Of a stretch of DNA of 32,155 nt, positions 1 to 8,398 are shown piece after piece. The stretch is from Methanosarcinaceae archaeon (GTDB lineage Archaea; Halobacteriota; Methanosarcinia; Methanosarcinales; Methanosarcinaceae), in assembly GCA_013329415.1 (NCBI GenBank), contig DUKH01000067.1, positions 2,139-34,293 of the forward strand, given 5' to 3'. Both the position numbers and the translations under genes were made by a program. A model generated the notes under the pieces. It saw only the letters and a program-made list of their open reading frames with translations, searched no databases and was not told where the DNA came from. Positions within the stretch are counted from its first letter, which is position 1. Each line of letters begins with the position of its first letter.

Positions 1-227
1 CTACCCTACTTCTCTTTTTCCTTTCTCTTTTCCCCTTTTTCATCCCCTAGGTGTTCTCAGCGCATGATTTCCCTTTTTTCTATCTTTCACTTCTCCATCA
101 CAATACTTTTGTAAGATCATATTTTATCTCTTATTCATTATATGATTACAATATCCTGAATACTGCAATCTTCGGGATTTCCCACCTGTCATGGGGATTT
201 CTTCTTATTGAAAAGGTGAAGACAATT

Positions 228-1061
228 ATGCTTGAAATCTATTGTGATTCTTCTTACAACGAAAATGAAGACTCCTATATCGGCTGCACGGTTCTCAGAG
301 GTGGCCGGCAGATCCACCAGTCCACTACAAGGGTTCCCGCAAGCCCTGAAAATAACCTTGAATGCGAGCTTGCAGCTCTGGATTTTGCCGTGTCTCTTGC
401 AAGGATTTTTTGTGGAAATGATAAAGAAATCTTCATTTACAACGATTCTACGGAAGCAGTAAGGGCTTTTCAGGCTAAACGGGTTGAAATCGAAAAGGAA
501 CTCCCGGGTTCCGGGGTTAGCCTCAATTTTGAATATATTCCCCGGGAAAAGGTTCATCAGGCAACAGCAGATAGTCTCTCTAAAAAGTTTCCTGTATTTT
601 TCCTGGATGTCCTATCCTTTGAAGTTGAATCTTTTTCGAGGCGAGACGATATCCTTTCCGACATTGCCCGAAACGAGCGCAGCGTTTTCTACCTGGAGAA
701 GGTGCCGGAAGAATCAACGAACAAGAAGACCTGCTACAGGCTGGTCATCCGTTCCTTTAAAAAAATTCTTTCCGATGACAGGCTTTATCCGATCAAAAAA
801 GGTGGTCCTGGAACTCAGGTAAGGGCTGCCGAACAAATTCGAAATGACCTCTCTGACCCTGAAATCCGTTCTGGCCTTGAAGCAAAAGGGGTCAGGCTTG
901 AAAATTCGTACTTCCTGCTTACGGACGAGACCTGGGGACTCCGTGGAACGGACAACCAGGCACAGTCTATCCTGCCCTCCGCAGTCCCTCACAGGATCAT
1001 CTGCGACGAGGTGGACAGGTCTCCCGAAAACCTCTTCATGAGGGCCGAACGCTTCAGCTAA
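228..1061 (+). CDS. RNase H-fold protein with an unassigned C-terminal domain
   Basis: The N-terminal 120 or so residues match the RNase HI fold. A first strand carries D7 (YCDSSY), an ECELAAL helix carries E47, a strand ends in D73 (IYNDSTEA), and an ATADSLSKKF segment carries D115, so a complete D-E-D-D metal-binding set appears present. The family cleaves the RNA strand of RNA-DNA hybrids or related substrates. The remaining 150 or so residues are hydrophilic and I do not recognise them. I chose the ATG at 228 because a GGTGA ribosome-binding site lies about 9 bases upstream; the open frame continues back to 51, but that extension is hydrophobic and AT-rich and looks non-coding. It stands alone, followed by a small hairpin. 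RNase H fold likely; exact substrate unknown. Confidence 0.75.
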   Translation: MLEIYCDSSYNENEDSYIGCTVLRGGRQIHQSTTRVPASPENNLECELAALDFAVSLARIFCGNDKEIFIYNDSTEAVRAFQAKRVEIEKELPGSGVSLNFEYIPREKVHQATADSLSKKFPVFFLDVLSFEVESFSRRDDILSDIARNERSVFYLEKVPEESTNKKTCYRLVIRSFKKILSDDRLYPIKKGGPGTQVRAAEQIRNDLSDPEIRSGLEAKGVRLENSYFLLTDETWGLRGTDNQAQSILPSAVPHRIICDEVDRSPENLFMRAERFS

Positions 1062-1089
1062 TTTCAATAGCCAGATTTATTTATTTCCT

Positions 1090-1110
1090 GTCCCGTTAAT
1101 CTGGCGGGAC
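1090..1110 (+). terminator. Possible terminator hairpin
   Basis: GTCCCG at 1090-1095 and CGGGAC at 1105-1110 form a six-pair stem with a nine-base loop, followed by TTAATT. It lies 29 bases after the stop of the RNase H-fold gene. Only a short T-rich tail follows, so the terminator role is an inference. Confidence 0.35.
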
Positions 1111-1200
1111 TTAATTCCTGTAAATATATAAAAAACGAAACCCTAAAATCCTATACCTAAAAATCCTATACCTAAAAATTCTGAACCCCAAAAACTGTGA

Positions 1201-1344
1201 ACCCTAAAAACTCTATACTCCATAACTCCCAAAAACTCAATACTTTAACCCTAAAAACTCTATATTCCATAACATCCCAAAAACTCAATACTCTACCCTA
1301 AAAACTCTATATTCCATAACCCCAATAACTCTATACTCCATAAC
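1201..1344. repeat. 47-bp direct tandem repeats, three imperfect copies
   Basis: Units begin with ACCCTAAAAACTCTATA at 1201, 1248 and 1295, giving an exact 47-base period; the third copy diverges after about 30 bases. Shorter degenerate copies of CCTATACCTAAAAAT lie just upstream from about 1141. The array fills most of the space before the frameshifted transporter gene. No protein coding is apparent in it. Confidence 0.8.
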
Positions 1345-1362
1345 TCTAAACCCCGAGAATCC

Positions 1363-2045
1363 ATGAAACCCATAGATTACAAGTTGCAACTTTTGCTTAC
1401 GGTCTTTATCAGTTCCCTGCTCCTGGGAAACCTCCTTGGGAGCAAGTTGATCAGTGTATTTGGCATTGTAACTTCAGTCGGCTTTTTCGGATTCCCTGTT
1501 ACTTTCCTCATCACGGATATCGTGGAAGAGGTTAAAGGAAAAGAAGTCACCAGGGTTTTCGTGCATGCCGGATTTCTGGGCCTTTGCATAGCAGTTTTTT
1601 TTGTTTTCTTCAGTACAAGTTTTCCCCCTGCTGCCCAGTATACGAGCAATGAGGCTTTCAACAGTGTTTTTCCAGTTCCCTGCGATTGATCGTGGCGAGC
1701 CTGACCGCTTTTCTCATAGGTCAGTACCACGACCTCTGGGCTTTCAACTTCTGGAAGCAAAAGACAAACGGAAAGCATCTCTGGCTCAGGAACAACCTCT
1801 CAACGATAGTTTCCCAGTTAATCGACTCCCTGGTGTTCATGTTTGTCGCTTTCTACCACCAGACCCCGGAACTGGGCGCTGCCTTTGTTTTCTCCATGGC
1901 TATGCCTTACTGGGTCCTTAAAGTTGTCTTTGCTCTGCTCGATACTCCCTTTGTGTACCTTGGGGTCAGGTGGCTTTCATCTGATGTTGAGGACAGTCTC
2001 TCAGATTCAGGGGATTCCAGGGGAACGGGAGTTTCCAATGGGTAA
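1363..2045 (+). pseudogene. yhhQ: Frameshifted queuosine-precursor transporter (YhhQ/VUT family, DUF165)
   Basis: Two successive reading frames together make one YhhQ-family multi-pass membrane protein, which takes up queuosine/archaeosine precursor bases in characterised members. Frame one (1363-1689) carries the N-terminal helices and the conserved FLITDIVEEVKGKE segment. Frame three resumes with SLRLIVASLTAFLIGQ and carries the hallmark HLWLRNNLSTIVSQLIDS and the last helices. The frames join at a run of five T at 1667-1671; adding one T restores NSVFSSSLRLIVAS without other change. So the lesion is a single-base deletion in a homopolymer, or a sequencing error at that run. The ATG at 1363 has only a weak GAGA upstream. 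The C-terminal tail after about 1990 is acidic and serine-rich. Confidence 0.85.
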
Positions 2046-2126
2046 AGGCTGCAAAGAGGGAACGTAGATCCGGGTCAAAAAAACCTATTAAAAAATTCTC
2101 CGAATAAGTCGTGTGAGGCTCCCCAA

Positions 2127-2138
2127 TATTTATAGGAT
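2127..2138 (+). promoter_or_regulatory. TATA box for the 2211 gene
   Basis: AATATTTATAGG matches the archaeal TATA consensus. Transcription would begin about 25 bases downstream near 2155, which is after the ATG at 2148 and so argues for a later translation start. Confidence 0.45.
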
Positions 2139-2210
2139 TCCCGCCCTATGTTATATTGGGGTGCTTACACAGTGGTAAAAGAGCCTGAGATTAAATCGGG
2201 GGGATTAGAG

Positions 2211-2801
2211 GTGGCAGTTCATTCTGCGCAGAAAGAGGCGCCTGAAAAAGGCGCAAAAGGTCCGGAAATGGGCGGAGATATACCGGAACCCCTGAAGCCA
2301 GGAGGGGAAGAGCTCTGCAAGTCCTGTCTTGATATGCCCGAAGAGCAGCGCAAATCCATGATTCTGGAAATCCAGCAGCTGACCGAAAAGATCCTTAGGG
2401 CCCATGGACTGGTCAAAAAGCTTGACGACCTGCTTAAAGGGGAATGGTTCCTGAAACTCGGAAAACCCGGGTTTGAGAAAAAATTCGTAGCCGCAAAAAA
2501 CGGGGAGGAGATTTTTGTGGGGCTTTACAGTTATTCTAATGGGACACCGATCCCTGATCCAAACCTTGTTTTGCTTTCCCAGTACGGCTTCTGGTATCCC
2601 CAGCGGATTGAGGAGCAATTTGATGAGATGGTCTGTTCCTTCTTTACGGGAGCTTACGGGGATTACGAATACCTGAACATTATCCCTGAAAACGTGGTGA
2701 AGTTCCAGGCTTTCCAGAGGGATTTTTCAAAAATTCTCGAGGAGCACGGATGGGACGGGCCGGATGTTGAAGTAATTGAAAAGATCATGCCCAGGGACTG
2801 A
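2211..2801 (+). CDS. Conserved-looking soluble protein of unknown function
   Basis: I do not recognise this family. The protein is about 196 residues from the chosen start and soluble, without a signal peptide or membrane segment. After a charged Gly/Pro/Glu-rich N-terminus comes a CKSCLDMP segment, a probable helix, then a globular C-terminal half rich in aromatic residues (YSYSNGTPIPDPN, QYGFWYPQRIEEQFDEM, GAYGDYEY). I chose the GTG at 2211 because GGGGGA lies six bases upstream and because a TATA-like box at 2127-2138 would place the transcript start near 2155. An in-frame ATG at 2148 would add 21 residues but lies ahead of that predicted transcript start. It is monocistronic: the transporter remnant ends upstream and a promoter region follows. 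Confidence 0.6.
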   Translation: MAVHSAQKEAPEKGAKGPEMGGDIPEPLKPGGEELCKSCLDMPEEQRKSMILEIQQLTEKILRAHGLVKKLDDLLKGEWFLKLGKPGFEKKFVAAKNGEEIFVGLYSYSNGTPIPDPNLVLLSQYGFWYPQRIEEQFDEMVCSFFTGAYGDYEYLNIIPENVVKFQAFQRDFSKILEEHGWDGPDVEVIEKIMPRD

Positions 2802-2929
2802 TCATGTTCCGGGCTTGATCATTTTATTTGTTTTGGATGCCCGGATTTTTTCCTTCTATTCTTTTTCCCTTTTTACCTTTTGCCTGGAAGGATAGTTTAC
2901 CATTCTGAATCTTTTTTCCTGTCTGTCTA

Positions 2930-2989
2930 CTGAATATAAACTGTTTATCCGCTGAATATAAACTGCCTATCCATAGAATATATAAATCT
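2930..2989 (+). promoter_or_regulatory. TATA box with two upstream 22-nt direct repeats
   Basis: Two near-identical copies of CTGAATATAAACTG plus a TATCC tail occupy 2930-2951 and 2952-2974, directly followed by a strong TATA (AGAATATATAAATC, about 2976-2989). This lies about 80 bases before the aminotransferase start. The duplicated block abutting TATA could be a regulator-binding site; that role is inferred. Confidence 0.45.
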
Positions 2990-3066
2990 TGAGAACATAC
3001 GCAAATTCAGATACATAAGTCGCTTTTACATATATTGTTTTTATAATGCTTTTCAGAAGGTTTTCT

Positions 3067-4251
3067 ATGTTTTCAAAGAAATTAGATTGCATCTTATCAA
3101 AAAAATCCGAAGACATTCCTCCTTTCTATGTGATGGAAGTGCTGGAAAGTGCCCAGGCCCTGGAAGCTGAGGGAAAGAGCATCATTCACCTGGAAATCGG
3201 GGAGCCTGACTTTCCCACTGCCCCCCATATCTGTGAAGCTGCTACCGCTGCTATGGAAAGAGGGAACACGAAGTACACCCACAGCCAGGGGCTCCTTTCT
3301 CTCAGGGAGGCAATTGTGGAGTCTTACCGACAGAAGTTCGGGGTGGACCTGAGCCCTGAACAGGTGATCGTAACCTCCGGGACAAGCCCTGCCCTGCTGA
3401 TGGTTTTTATGGCAATTCTTGAACGCCTGGACGAAGTAATCATGTCCAACCCTTACTACGCCTGCTACCCTAACTTCGTGAAATATCTGGGAGGGACTCC
3501 TGTCTATGTCTACACAAACGAGACAAAAGGCTTTGCCCTGGAAACCGAGACAGTACGCCAGTGCCTGAGCCCGAACACCAAAGCCATCCTTATTAATAGC
3601 CCCTCGAACCCGAGCGGGCACGTGATGTCTGCAGAATGTTTGAAGGGGCTTGCCGAGATTGCGGAGGAGCGTAACATCCCGATTATTTCTGACGAGATCT
3701 ACCAGGGCCTGGTTTACAGCGGGGAGGAACACAGCATCCTGGAATACACGGACAAGGCCTTTGTCCTGAACGGCTTTTCCAAGCTCTACGCAATGACCGG
3801 GTGGCGGCTCGGCTACATCATCTGTCCTAATGAGTGCGTCCGCGCCCTGCAAAAACTGCACCAGAACTTCTTCATCTGCGCAAACGCCTTTGTCCAGGAA
3901 GCCGGGATCGCCGCCCTGAAAGGTCCTCAGGAACACGTAACCGAGATGGTAAAAACTTACAACGTCCGCCGCCAGTATGTGCTCAAACGCCTCCTCGAGA
4001 TGGGCCTGGACGTAAGGAGTGAACCCATGGGCGCTTTTTATATCCTCGCCGATGCCCGCAAGTTCAGCAACGACTCTCTGGAACTGAGCCGCCGCATCCT
4101 CAACGAAGCCGGCGTTGCCGTAACCCCCGGAATCGACTTCGGGAACGGCGCCGAAGGTTACCTGCGCTTTTCCTACGCTAACAGCCTTGAAAATCTAAAA
4201 GAAGGAATGGACCGGCTGGCTGCTTTCTTTGAAAAAGAGCTCGAGGTTTGA
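3067..4251 (+). CDS. PLP-dependent class I/II aminotransferase (aspartate aminotransferase-like)
   Basis: A fold-type I aminotransferase of about 394 residues, the usual length. Visible landmarks are the substrate-loop EIGEPDFPT near 43-51, the NSPSNPSG cofactor-binding segment (N181), the SDEIYQ aspartate (D209), the Schiff-base lysine in NGFSKLYAMTGWRLGY (K239) and the C-terminal YLRFSYA arginine that binds the substrate carboxylate. It transfers amino groups between an amino acid and a 2-oxoacid in the cytoplasm; aspartate, alanine or aromatic specificity cannot be fixed from motifs. I prefer the ATG at 3067, which has AGAAGG six bases upstream, over the ATG at 3046 seven codons earlier. 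It is followed by a long T-rich tract, so it is probably transcribed alone. Confidence 0.9.
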   Translation: MFSKKLDCILSKKSEDIPPFYVMEVLESAQALEAEGKSIIHLEIGEPDFPTAPHICEAATAAMERGNTKYTHSQGLLSLREAIVESYRQKFGVDLSPEQVIVTSGTSPALLMVFMAILERLDEVIMSNPYYACYPNFVKYLGGTPVYVYTNETKGFALETETVRQCLSPNTKAILINSPSNPSGHVMSAECLKGLAEIAEERNIPIISDEIYQGLVYSGEEHSILEYTDKAFVLNGFSKLYAMTGWRLGYIICPNECVRALQKLHQNFFICANAFVQEAGIAALKGPQEHVTEMVKTYNVRRQYVLKRLLEMGLDVRSEPMGAFYILADARKFSNDSLELSRRILNEAGVAVTPGIDFGNGAEGYLRFSYANSLENLKEGMDRLAAFFEKELEV

Positions 4252-4257
4252 AAATAA

Positions 4258-4332
4258 AATAACTTTTTTCTCACTCTTTTTCTTCCTTTTTTCTCACTTT
4301 TCTTATTCTTGTTTAATATTTTTTAATATTTT
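4258..4332 (+). terminator. T-rich terminator tract after the aminotransferase
   Basis: Several T runs of 5-7 bases occur in succession immediately after the stop codon, without a strong hairpin. Poly-T tracts are a common archaeal transcription stop. The converging PEGA-domain gene ends on the other side. Confidence 0.45.
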
Positions 4333-5361
4333 TTAATCGTTTTCTTTCTTTTTTATGGTATACTTGAATTCTAGCTCGGGCATTTTTTTCAGTTCAACAA
4401 GTTCGTCTGGTTCTGCTCCAGCTCCTGGTTCTGCTCCAGCTCCTGGTTCTGCTCCAGCTCTTGCTTCTACTTCTACTCCCCTTTTTCCTGCGCTTTCTTT
4501 CTCTCTGGAAAAAGAGGTTTCCCGCCCTTTTTCTTTTTCTTTCTCTTTCTTTTCTCTTTCCCCAACTGTCCTGAGTTTCTTTTCGTATTTTTCCAGTGAA
4601 CCTCTTCCTGTCGGGATCTTGAATTCCGGTATTTCCGGCTTCTTTTTTACGAAAACGCCACCTACAAGCAGGACCAGAGCAGCAGCCAGGTACACGAAAA
4701 TGCTCAGGTGAAGCTTTTCTTTAAGCAGGAAAGGCTCATCATAGGAAACGTTCACATCTTTTGAAACCGTCCCGTACCCGGTTTTTTTGATTTTCAACGA
4801 GTGGGTCCCTTCGTCTGCATGGAAAACCACAGGTGTTATTCCTTTGTATTTTCCATCAAGGTAAACTCTTGCCCCATTGGGCTCGGAAGAGATGCTGCAG
4901 ACTCCCTCTTTAAAGCTGAGCTTTTTCGAGATCACAGCCGTTTCTCCGGCTCTGACAAGGACGCGCTCAAAGACGTCGTCGTATCCTTCCTGCTTCAGCA
5001 CCACTTCATAGAATTTCGGGGGTACATCGGTTAGCCGGGCGGGTGTTGTTCCCCTGTATCTGTCGTCTATGTAGATCTCAGAGCCGTTTGGAATTGTTGT
5101 TATTTTGATTTGCCCGAAATCAGAAGCTTTATCATCTGCATTTTCGAGCTCTTCATCTGCAGAGCTGTTTTGCGGTGCCGTTGTATCACTACCATTTTCA
5201 GTTTGGCCCGGGCTGGCTGTGGATGTGTCTGCAAGAGCATTTCCGACTGATACGGAGGTGAGGATCAGGAGAATGAAAATTAAGCTGGCAAAGGGTTTTT
5301 TGAACCCTTTCAATTTCAGATCGGATTTATGGTTTATTGAAGATCCCTTCGTTTTGAGCAA
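4333..5361 (-). CDS. Secreted/membrane PEGA-domain protein
   Basis: An N-terminal hydrophobic segment (FASLIFILLILTSVSVGNALA) looks like a signal peptide or anchor. A Ser/Thr/Asp linker and two PEGA repeats follow: GSEIYIDDRYRGTTPA with YEVVLKQEGY, then GARVYLDGKYKGITPV with HSLKIKKTGY. A transmembrane helix (IFVYLAAALVLLVGGVFV) comes next, then a very charged lysine/glutamate cytoplasmic tail. PEGA domains are surface beta domains often attached to envelope proteins. Near the C-terminus an 18-bp tandem repeat encodes GAGAEP units. No internal methionine exists; the frame opens with a TTG at 5361 that lacks a clear ribosome-binding site, so the start is uncertain. It converges with the aminotransferase. 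Confidence 0.75.
   Translation of the reverse strand: MLKTKGSSINHKSDLKLKGFKKPFASLIFILLILTSVSVGNALADTSTASPGQTENGSDTTAPQNSSADEELENADDKASDFGQIKITTIPNGSEIYIDDRYRGTTPARLTDVPPKFYEVVLKQEGYDDVFERVLVRAGETAVISKKLSFKEGVCSISSEPNGARVYLDGKYKGITPVVFHADEGTHSLKIKKTGYGTVSKDVNVSYDEPFLLKEKLHLSIFVYLAAALVLLVGGVFVKKKPEIPEFKIPTGRGSLEKYEKKLRTVGEREKKEKEKEKGRETSFSREKESAGKRGVEVEARAGAEPGAGAEPGAGAEPDELVELKKMPELEFKYTIKKKEND
4407..4460. repeat. 18-bp in-frame tandem repeat, three identical copies
   Basis: CTGGTTCTGCTCCAGCTC is repeated perfectly three times. On the minus strand it encodes three six-residue Gly-Ala-Glu-Pro units in the cytoplasmic tail of the PEGA-domain protein. Perfect identity suggests recent slippage. 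Confidence 0.9.
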
Positions 5362-5561
5362 TTGATATCTGTAACTGACTTGACTTGATATTTTCAGTAA
5401 TCTCTTTAGTGATATCTGATTGCTTATTTCTGTTAAACATATTACAAGTCTGCTTACAGGTCTGCTACCCGGTAATTTTTTCTTATCTTATATATTTATA
5501 TCTCCTTTCCCTTTTTTTCACCTACTTTTGCTCCCCTTGTTCAGATTTGAGAATCCACAAA

Positions 5562-6353
5562 TCACGTCCCTGACCCGGCAGCAACAGTTCCTTGCTTTTC
5601 GAAATCCTGCAGGCTGCTCTGGTTCCTGCTATCCTTTTCCGGGCAGAAAATTCCTATGATCATCCAGGTCCCGTGCCTGAAATGTGTCCCCATTATAAAG
5701 TAAAGGTCTCTCTCCTGCATGCGCTCGAAGAACTCTTCCCGTGTCTTCTTTTCCATAACCCCCGTATCCTGCTCACTCCTGATTATCCTCCTTGCGGCTT
5801 CGTTAAATTCCCAGTCCATCACTATTATTTTGTGCCCCCTGCAGGCTTCCTCTCCCTCGCACCTGAAAACATACCTGAGTTCAACCGGTATTTTCGCTTT
5901 TTCCCGCTTTTCCAGGAAATCTCCCATCAGGTTAAAGTACTGCTGCCTATCGTGGATCTCTATATTGTTTACCCTGATCTCCACGTCCAGAAGCTCCGGT
6001 TTTACAACCCCCAGGCTCGCCCCCTCGATATTCAGCCTCTCAACCGAAGTTGCCAGAGGCAGGACGAGCTCCCCGATCTCCCTGTCTTTCAGGGGCTCTC
6101 CCAGGTTTACATAGTCAAGCACTTTCCTGCTCTCCCACCTGAGGTCATGCTCCGGTTTCGTAACCGTGACCTCCAGCCGGTCATTTCTCCCGAAATCTAC
6201 CAGCCCCTCGCCGTATCTGTATTTAAGGGGATACAGTCTCCTTAGTTCTCCGTCTTTGTTGATGCCGGTAACTCCTACAACATGCCCCTTCCTTTCGCTT
6301 TTTTCTGGAGTAGCTTTGACAAGGACGATTATTTCTTCTTTTTCTCGTTTCAA
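5562..6353 (-). CDS. Protein of unknown function with a CxGH-type motif
   Basis: A soluble protein of 263 residues. The N-terminal part (IIVLVKATPEKSERKGHVVG followed by TGINKDGELRRLYPL) is beta-rich and resembles proteins with one or two OB-like folds. The C-terminal part has CEGEEACRGHKIIVMDWE, a basic helix with EFFERMQERDL, then YFIMGTHFRHGTWMIIGIFCP. This layout recalls small uncharacterised prokaryotic proteins sometimes described as dual OB-domain, but I cannot name the family with confidence. The frame starts with TTG at 6353, seven bases after AGAGG, which supports it. The last 25 or so residues are polar and may be disordered. It stands alone between the PEGA and Ig-like genes, downstream of three 19-base repeats in its leader. 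Confidence 0.7.
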   Translation of the reverse strand: MKREKEEIIVLVKATPEKSERKGHVVGVTGINKDGELRRLYPLKYRYGEGLVDFGRNDRLEVTVTKPEHDLRWESRKVLDYVNLGEPLKDREIGELVLPLATSVERLNIEGASLGVVKPELLDVEIRVNNIEIHDRQQYFNLMGDFLEKREKAKIPVELRYVFRCEGEEACRGHKIIVMDWEFNEAARRIIRSEQDTGVMEKKTREEFFERMQERDLYFIMGTHFRHGTWMIIGIFCPEKDSRNQSSLQDFEKQGTVAAGSGT

Positions 6354-6365
6354 GGGGTGGCCTCT

Positions 6366-6420
6366 GGGTTGTTTTTTGAACAGGTAGTTGTTTTTTGAGC
6401 AGAGAGTTATTTTTTAGCAG
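6366..6420. repeat. Three imperfect 19-bp spaced repeats
   Basis: GTTGTTTTTTGAACAG, GTTGTTTTTTGAGCAG and GTTATTTTTTAGCAG begin at 6368, 6387 and 6406, nineteen bases apart. They lie just upstream of the minus-strand gene starting at 6353, in its probable leader or promoter. No function is evident. Confidence 0.7.
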
Positions 6421-6480
6421 GTAAAAGTAGATTGGATTTGGAGGATATTAACCGTTGAGGAAGCGGAGTGAAAGTATTGA

Positions 6481-6505
6481 AGTAAAGTAAAGTAAAGTAA
6501 AGTAA
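6481..6505. repeat. Pentanucleotide repeat AGTAA x5
   Basis: Five perfect AGTAA units in the 220-base gap between two minus-strand genes. A simple-sequence tract; nothing else is visible here. Confidence 0.9.
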
Positions 6506-6571
6506 CTGTTGTCTTCAAAAAAAGAAAGGAAGGTAAGGCCGATGATTGTTTGAAAGTATTGTTTTTTATCC

Positions 6572-8398
6572 TCACCCTACTCTCTCAAAGATGCCTGAAA
6601 AGAAACTCCAGATGCCTCCTTCTTTAACTCCTCCCGAACCTTCGATTGTCATGAAACTTTTTGATCCCGATGTATTGTTACCGGTTTCCCAGGTCTTGAA
6701 GGCTTCTTCCGAGGCCTGGCCTCCTCCTCTGGCGGATATTGTATCGTTGCCGGTGAATATGCCGTAGTAGCACCAGGTGGCTGTCCCGTTGGCGTTGGTC
6801 AGGCTTGTGCCGGAGGTGCCCACGTGGGGGCCGTCGCTTACGACGAAGGTGATCATTTCTCCGGGCCCCGGAGCTCCGCTTTCATCGACCAGCTTTGCTC
6901 TTACTATATGGGAGCTGCCAATGCTATTGGTGGCTGAGCGGGGGTCCAGGGTCAGCAGGGTAGAAGCTACCTCGGCTGCTTCCCAGGTCTTGGTGACCTC
7001 GTTTGAGGTTCCCCCTCCGCCCGTGGCAACTATTGTGTCCGTGCCAGGACTTATCCCATAGGACAAGGTAGCGATCCCGTTAGCATCCGTCACTGCGGTG
7101 GCTGAAAGTCCGGCAAACGGCCCATTGGTTACATTGAAAGTTATCGTCTCATTGGGTATGGGAGTCCCGTTGTCATTGCTTAGGACGGCTTTCACTATAT
7201 GAGTGGTGCCGAGTATGTTGGTGGCAGATTCGGGTTCCAGGACCAGCCTTGGCTCTGCGGCGCCTTCTTTTTCCCAGATCTTGGTTACTTTGTTAGAGGT
7301 CTCTCCTCCACCTGTGGCAATTATGGTATCAGATCCGGCGATTGTCCCGGTGTAGTTCCAGGTGGTTATGCCGTTTTCGTCAGTCGTACCCGTGCCTGTT
7401 GTCCCGTTATTGGGGCCTGCGGTCACGTTGAAACTTATGCTTTCCCCGGCTATCGGAGTTTCGTTTTCGTCGACTAATGTGGCGGTCAGGGTATGGGTCT
7501 CGCCGAGATTGTTGGTTGCTGATTCGGGTTCCAGTGTCAGCCTGGGAGATACGAAACTCTCGGCCCTGATGATTACGTTGGAGTCCAGCGCATAGTCCCC
7601 GGCATCAGCGATAGCCATTCTGATGCGGTTTGTCTCATCAGGGTTGACTTCGGCTGTCGCGGTCAGGACCACCGTTAGACCGTCCATCTCGGTGTTTATT
7701 TCCCCTCCCCCGTCACTCAGGTCGTTGTTGATATAATATTCAGGATTGCTTGCGTTCGTGCCGAAGGGGTTGCCGTTATTGACATTGTTAATGGCAACCG
7801 CTGTGATGGTGCCCGGTATCAAAGCTATGTTCTCTCCGTTGACAAAGAATCCGAAAACATCGTTATACTCCGTGTTAACAAATTCTTTGTACTCATCGGA
7901 GGTAAATACGTATTCGAATTGTATAATCCCTGTCTCCGGCACAAAATCAAATTCCAGCACAGTAGCGTCAAAGGTCTTAAAGCCCGGGATCAGGGCATCC
8001 AGGTCCGGGTCTCCTGGCAGGTCATTTATAGCCGTAACATCGTCAAATTCATTAGGGCCTGGTACATATGCTATATTACCAGTGCTGAGAATGATTCCGT
8101 TTTCAAAGCCGAGGATCCCTTCTCCTCCGGTGAATGTCCCGGCTGCTATATTTGCCCCTGTCAATGTAACGTTAGAAACATTGACTCCTTCCCCAAGCAA
8201 ATTATTCACGAGGTCTTCTGCTGTCAGCCCCGAATTCAGGTCCGCTGTCACGATCCCCTCGGAATCTTCCTGGAAAGTTATTTTGCCTTCTCCCTGCCTG
8301 GAAATATTTGTAATTTCTTCTCCATATACCATACTTGCAGCTAGCGCTGTCAGGATAATAATAATTCCTGAGAACGCTAATATTCTTCTTTTTTCCAT
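6572..8398 (-). CDS. Secreted choice-of-anchor L protein with three Ig-like (Big_1-type) repeats
   Basis: The 608-residue protein begins with a signal peptide (about 1-26, ILAFSGIIIILTALAASMVYG). Residues 50 to 290 match the choice-of-anchor L domain, with FENGIILSTGNIAYVPGPN, FEYVFTSDEYKEFVN and DVFGFFVNGENIALIPG. Three repeats of about 90 residues follow; each starts LxLxPxSATNxxG, continues through ITFxVTxGP, and ends GGGxxSxxxxKTWE, typical of bacterial/archaeal Ig-like Big_1 modules that act as adhesin stalks. The last 25 residues lack an obvious anchor helix, ending in WSFFSGIFERV. The ATG at 8398 has a strong GGGGGGAG site three or four bases upstream. Likely exported and associated with the cell surface. 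Confidence 0.85.
   Translation of the reverse strand: MEKRRILAFSGIIIILTALAASMVYGEEITNISRQGEGKITFQEDSEGIVTADLNSGLTAEDLVNNLLGEGVNVSNVTLTGANIAAGTFTGGEGILGFENGIILSTGNIAYVPGPNEFDDVTAINDLPGDPDLDALIPGFKTFDATVLEFDFVPETGIIQFEYVFTSDEYKEFVNTEYNDVFGFFVNGENIALIPGTITAVAINNVNNGNPFGTNASNPEYYINNDLSDGGGEINTEMDGLTVVLTATAEVNPDETNRIRMAIADAGDYALDSNVIIRAESFVSPRLTLEPESATNNLGETHTLTATLVDENETPIAGESISFNVTAGPNNGTTGTGTTDENGITTWNYTGTIAGSDTIIATGGGETSNKVTKIWEKEGAAEPRLVLEPESATNILGTTHIVKAVLSNDNGTPIPNETITFNVTNGPFAGLSATAVTDANGIATLSYGISPGTDTIVATGGGGTSNEVTKTWEAAEVASTLLTLDPRSATNSIGSSHIVRAKLVDESGAPGPGEMITFVVSDGPHVGTSGTSLTNANGTATWCYYGIFTGNDTISARGGGQASEEAFKTWETGNNTSGSKSFMTIEGSGGVKEGGIWSFFSGIFERVG

Noticed and set aside
51-227. Upstream extension of the RNase H-fold gene
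   Set aside because: The added residues are hydrophobic and low-complexity, and a GGTGA site directly precedes the ATG at 228.
1141-1352. Telomere-like CCCTAAAA repeats
   Set aside because: The match is a short coincidence inside a 47-base unit in an archaeal chromosome; the period is not telomeric.
3097-3936. Minus-strand frame of 279 codons opposite the aminotransferase
   Set aside because: Antisense shadow of a gene with all family motifs on the plus strand.
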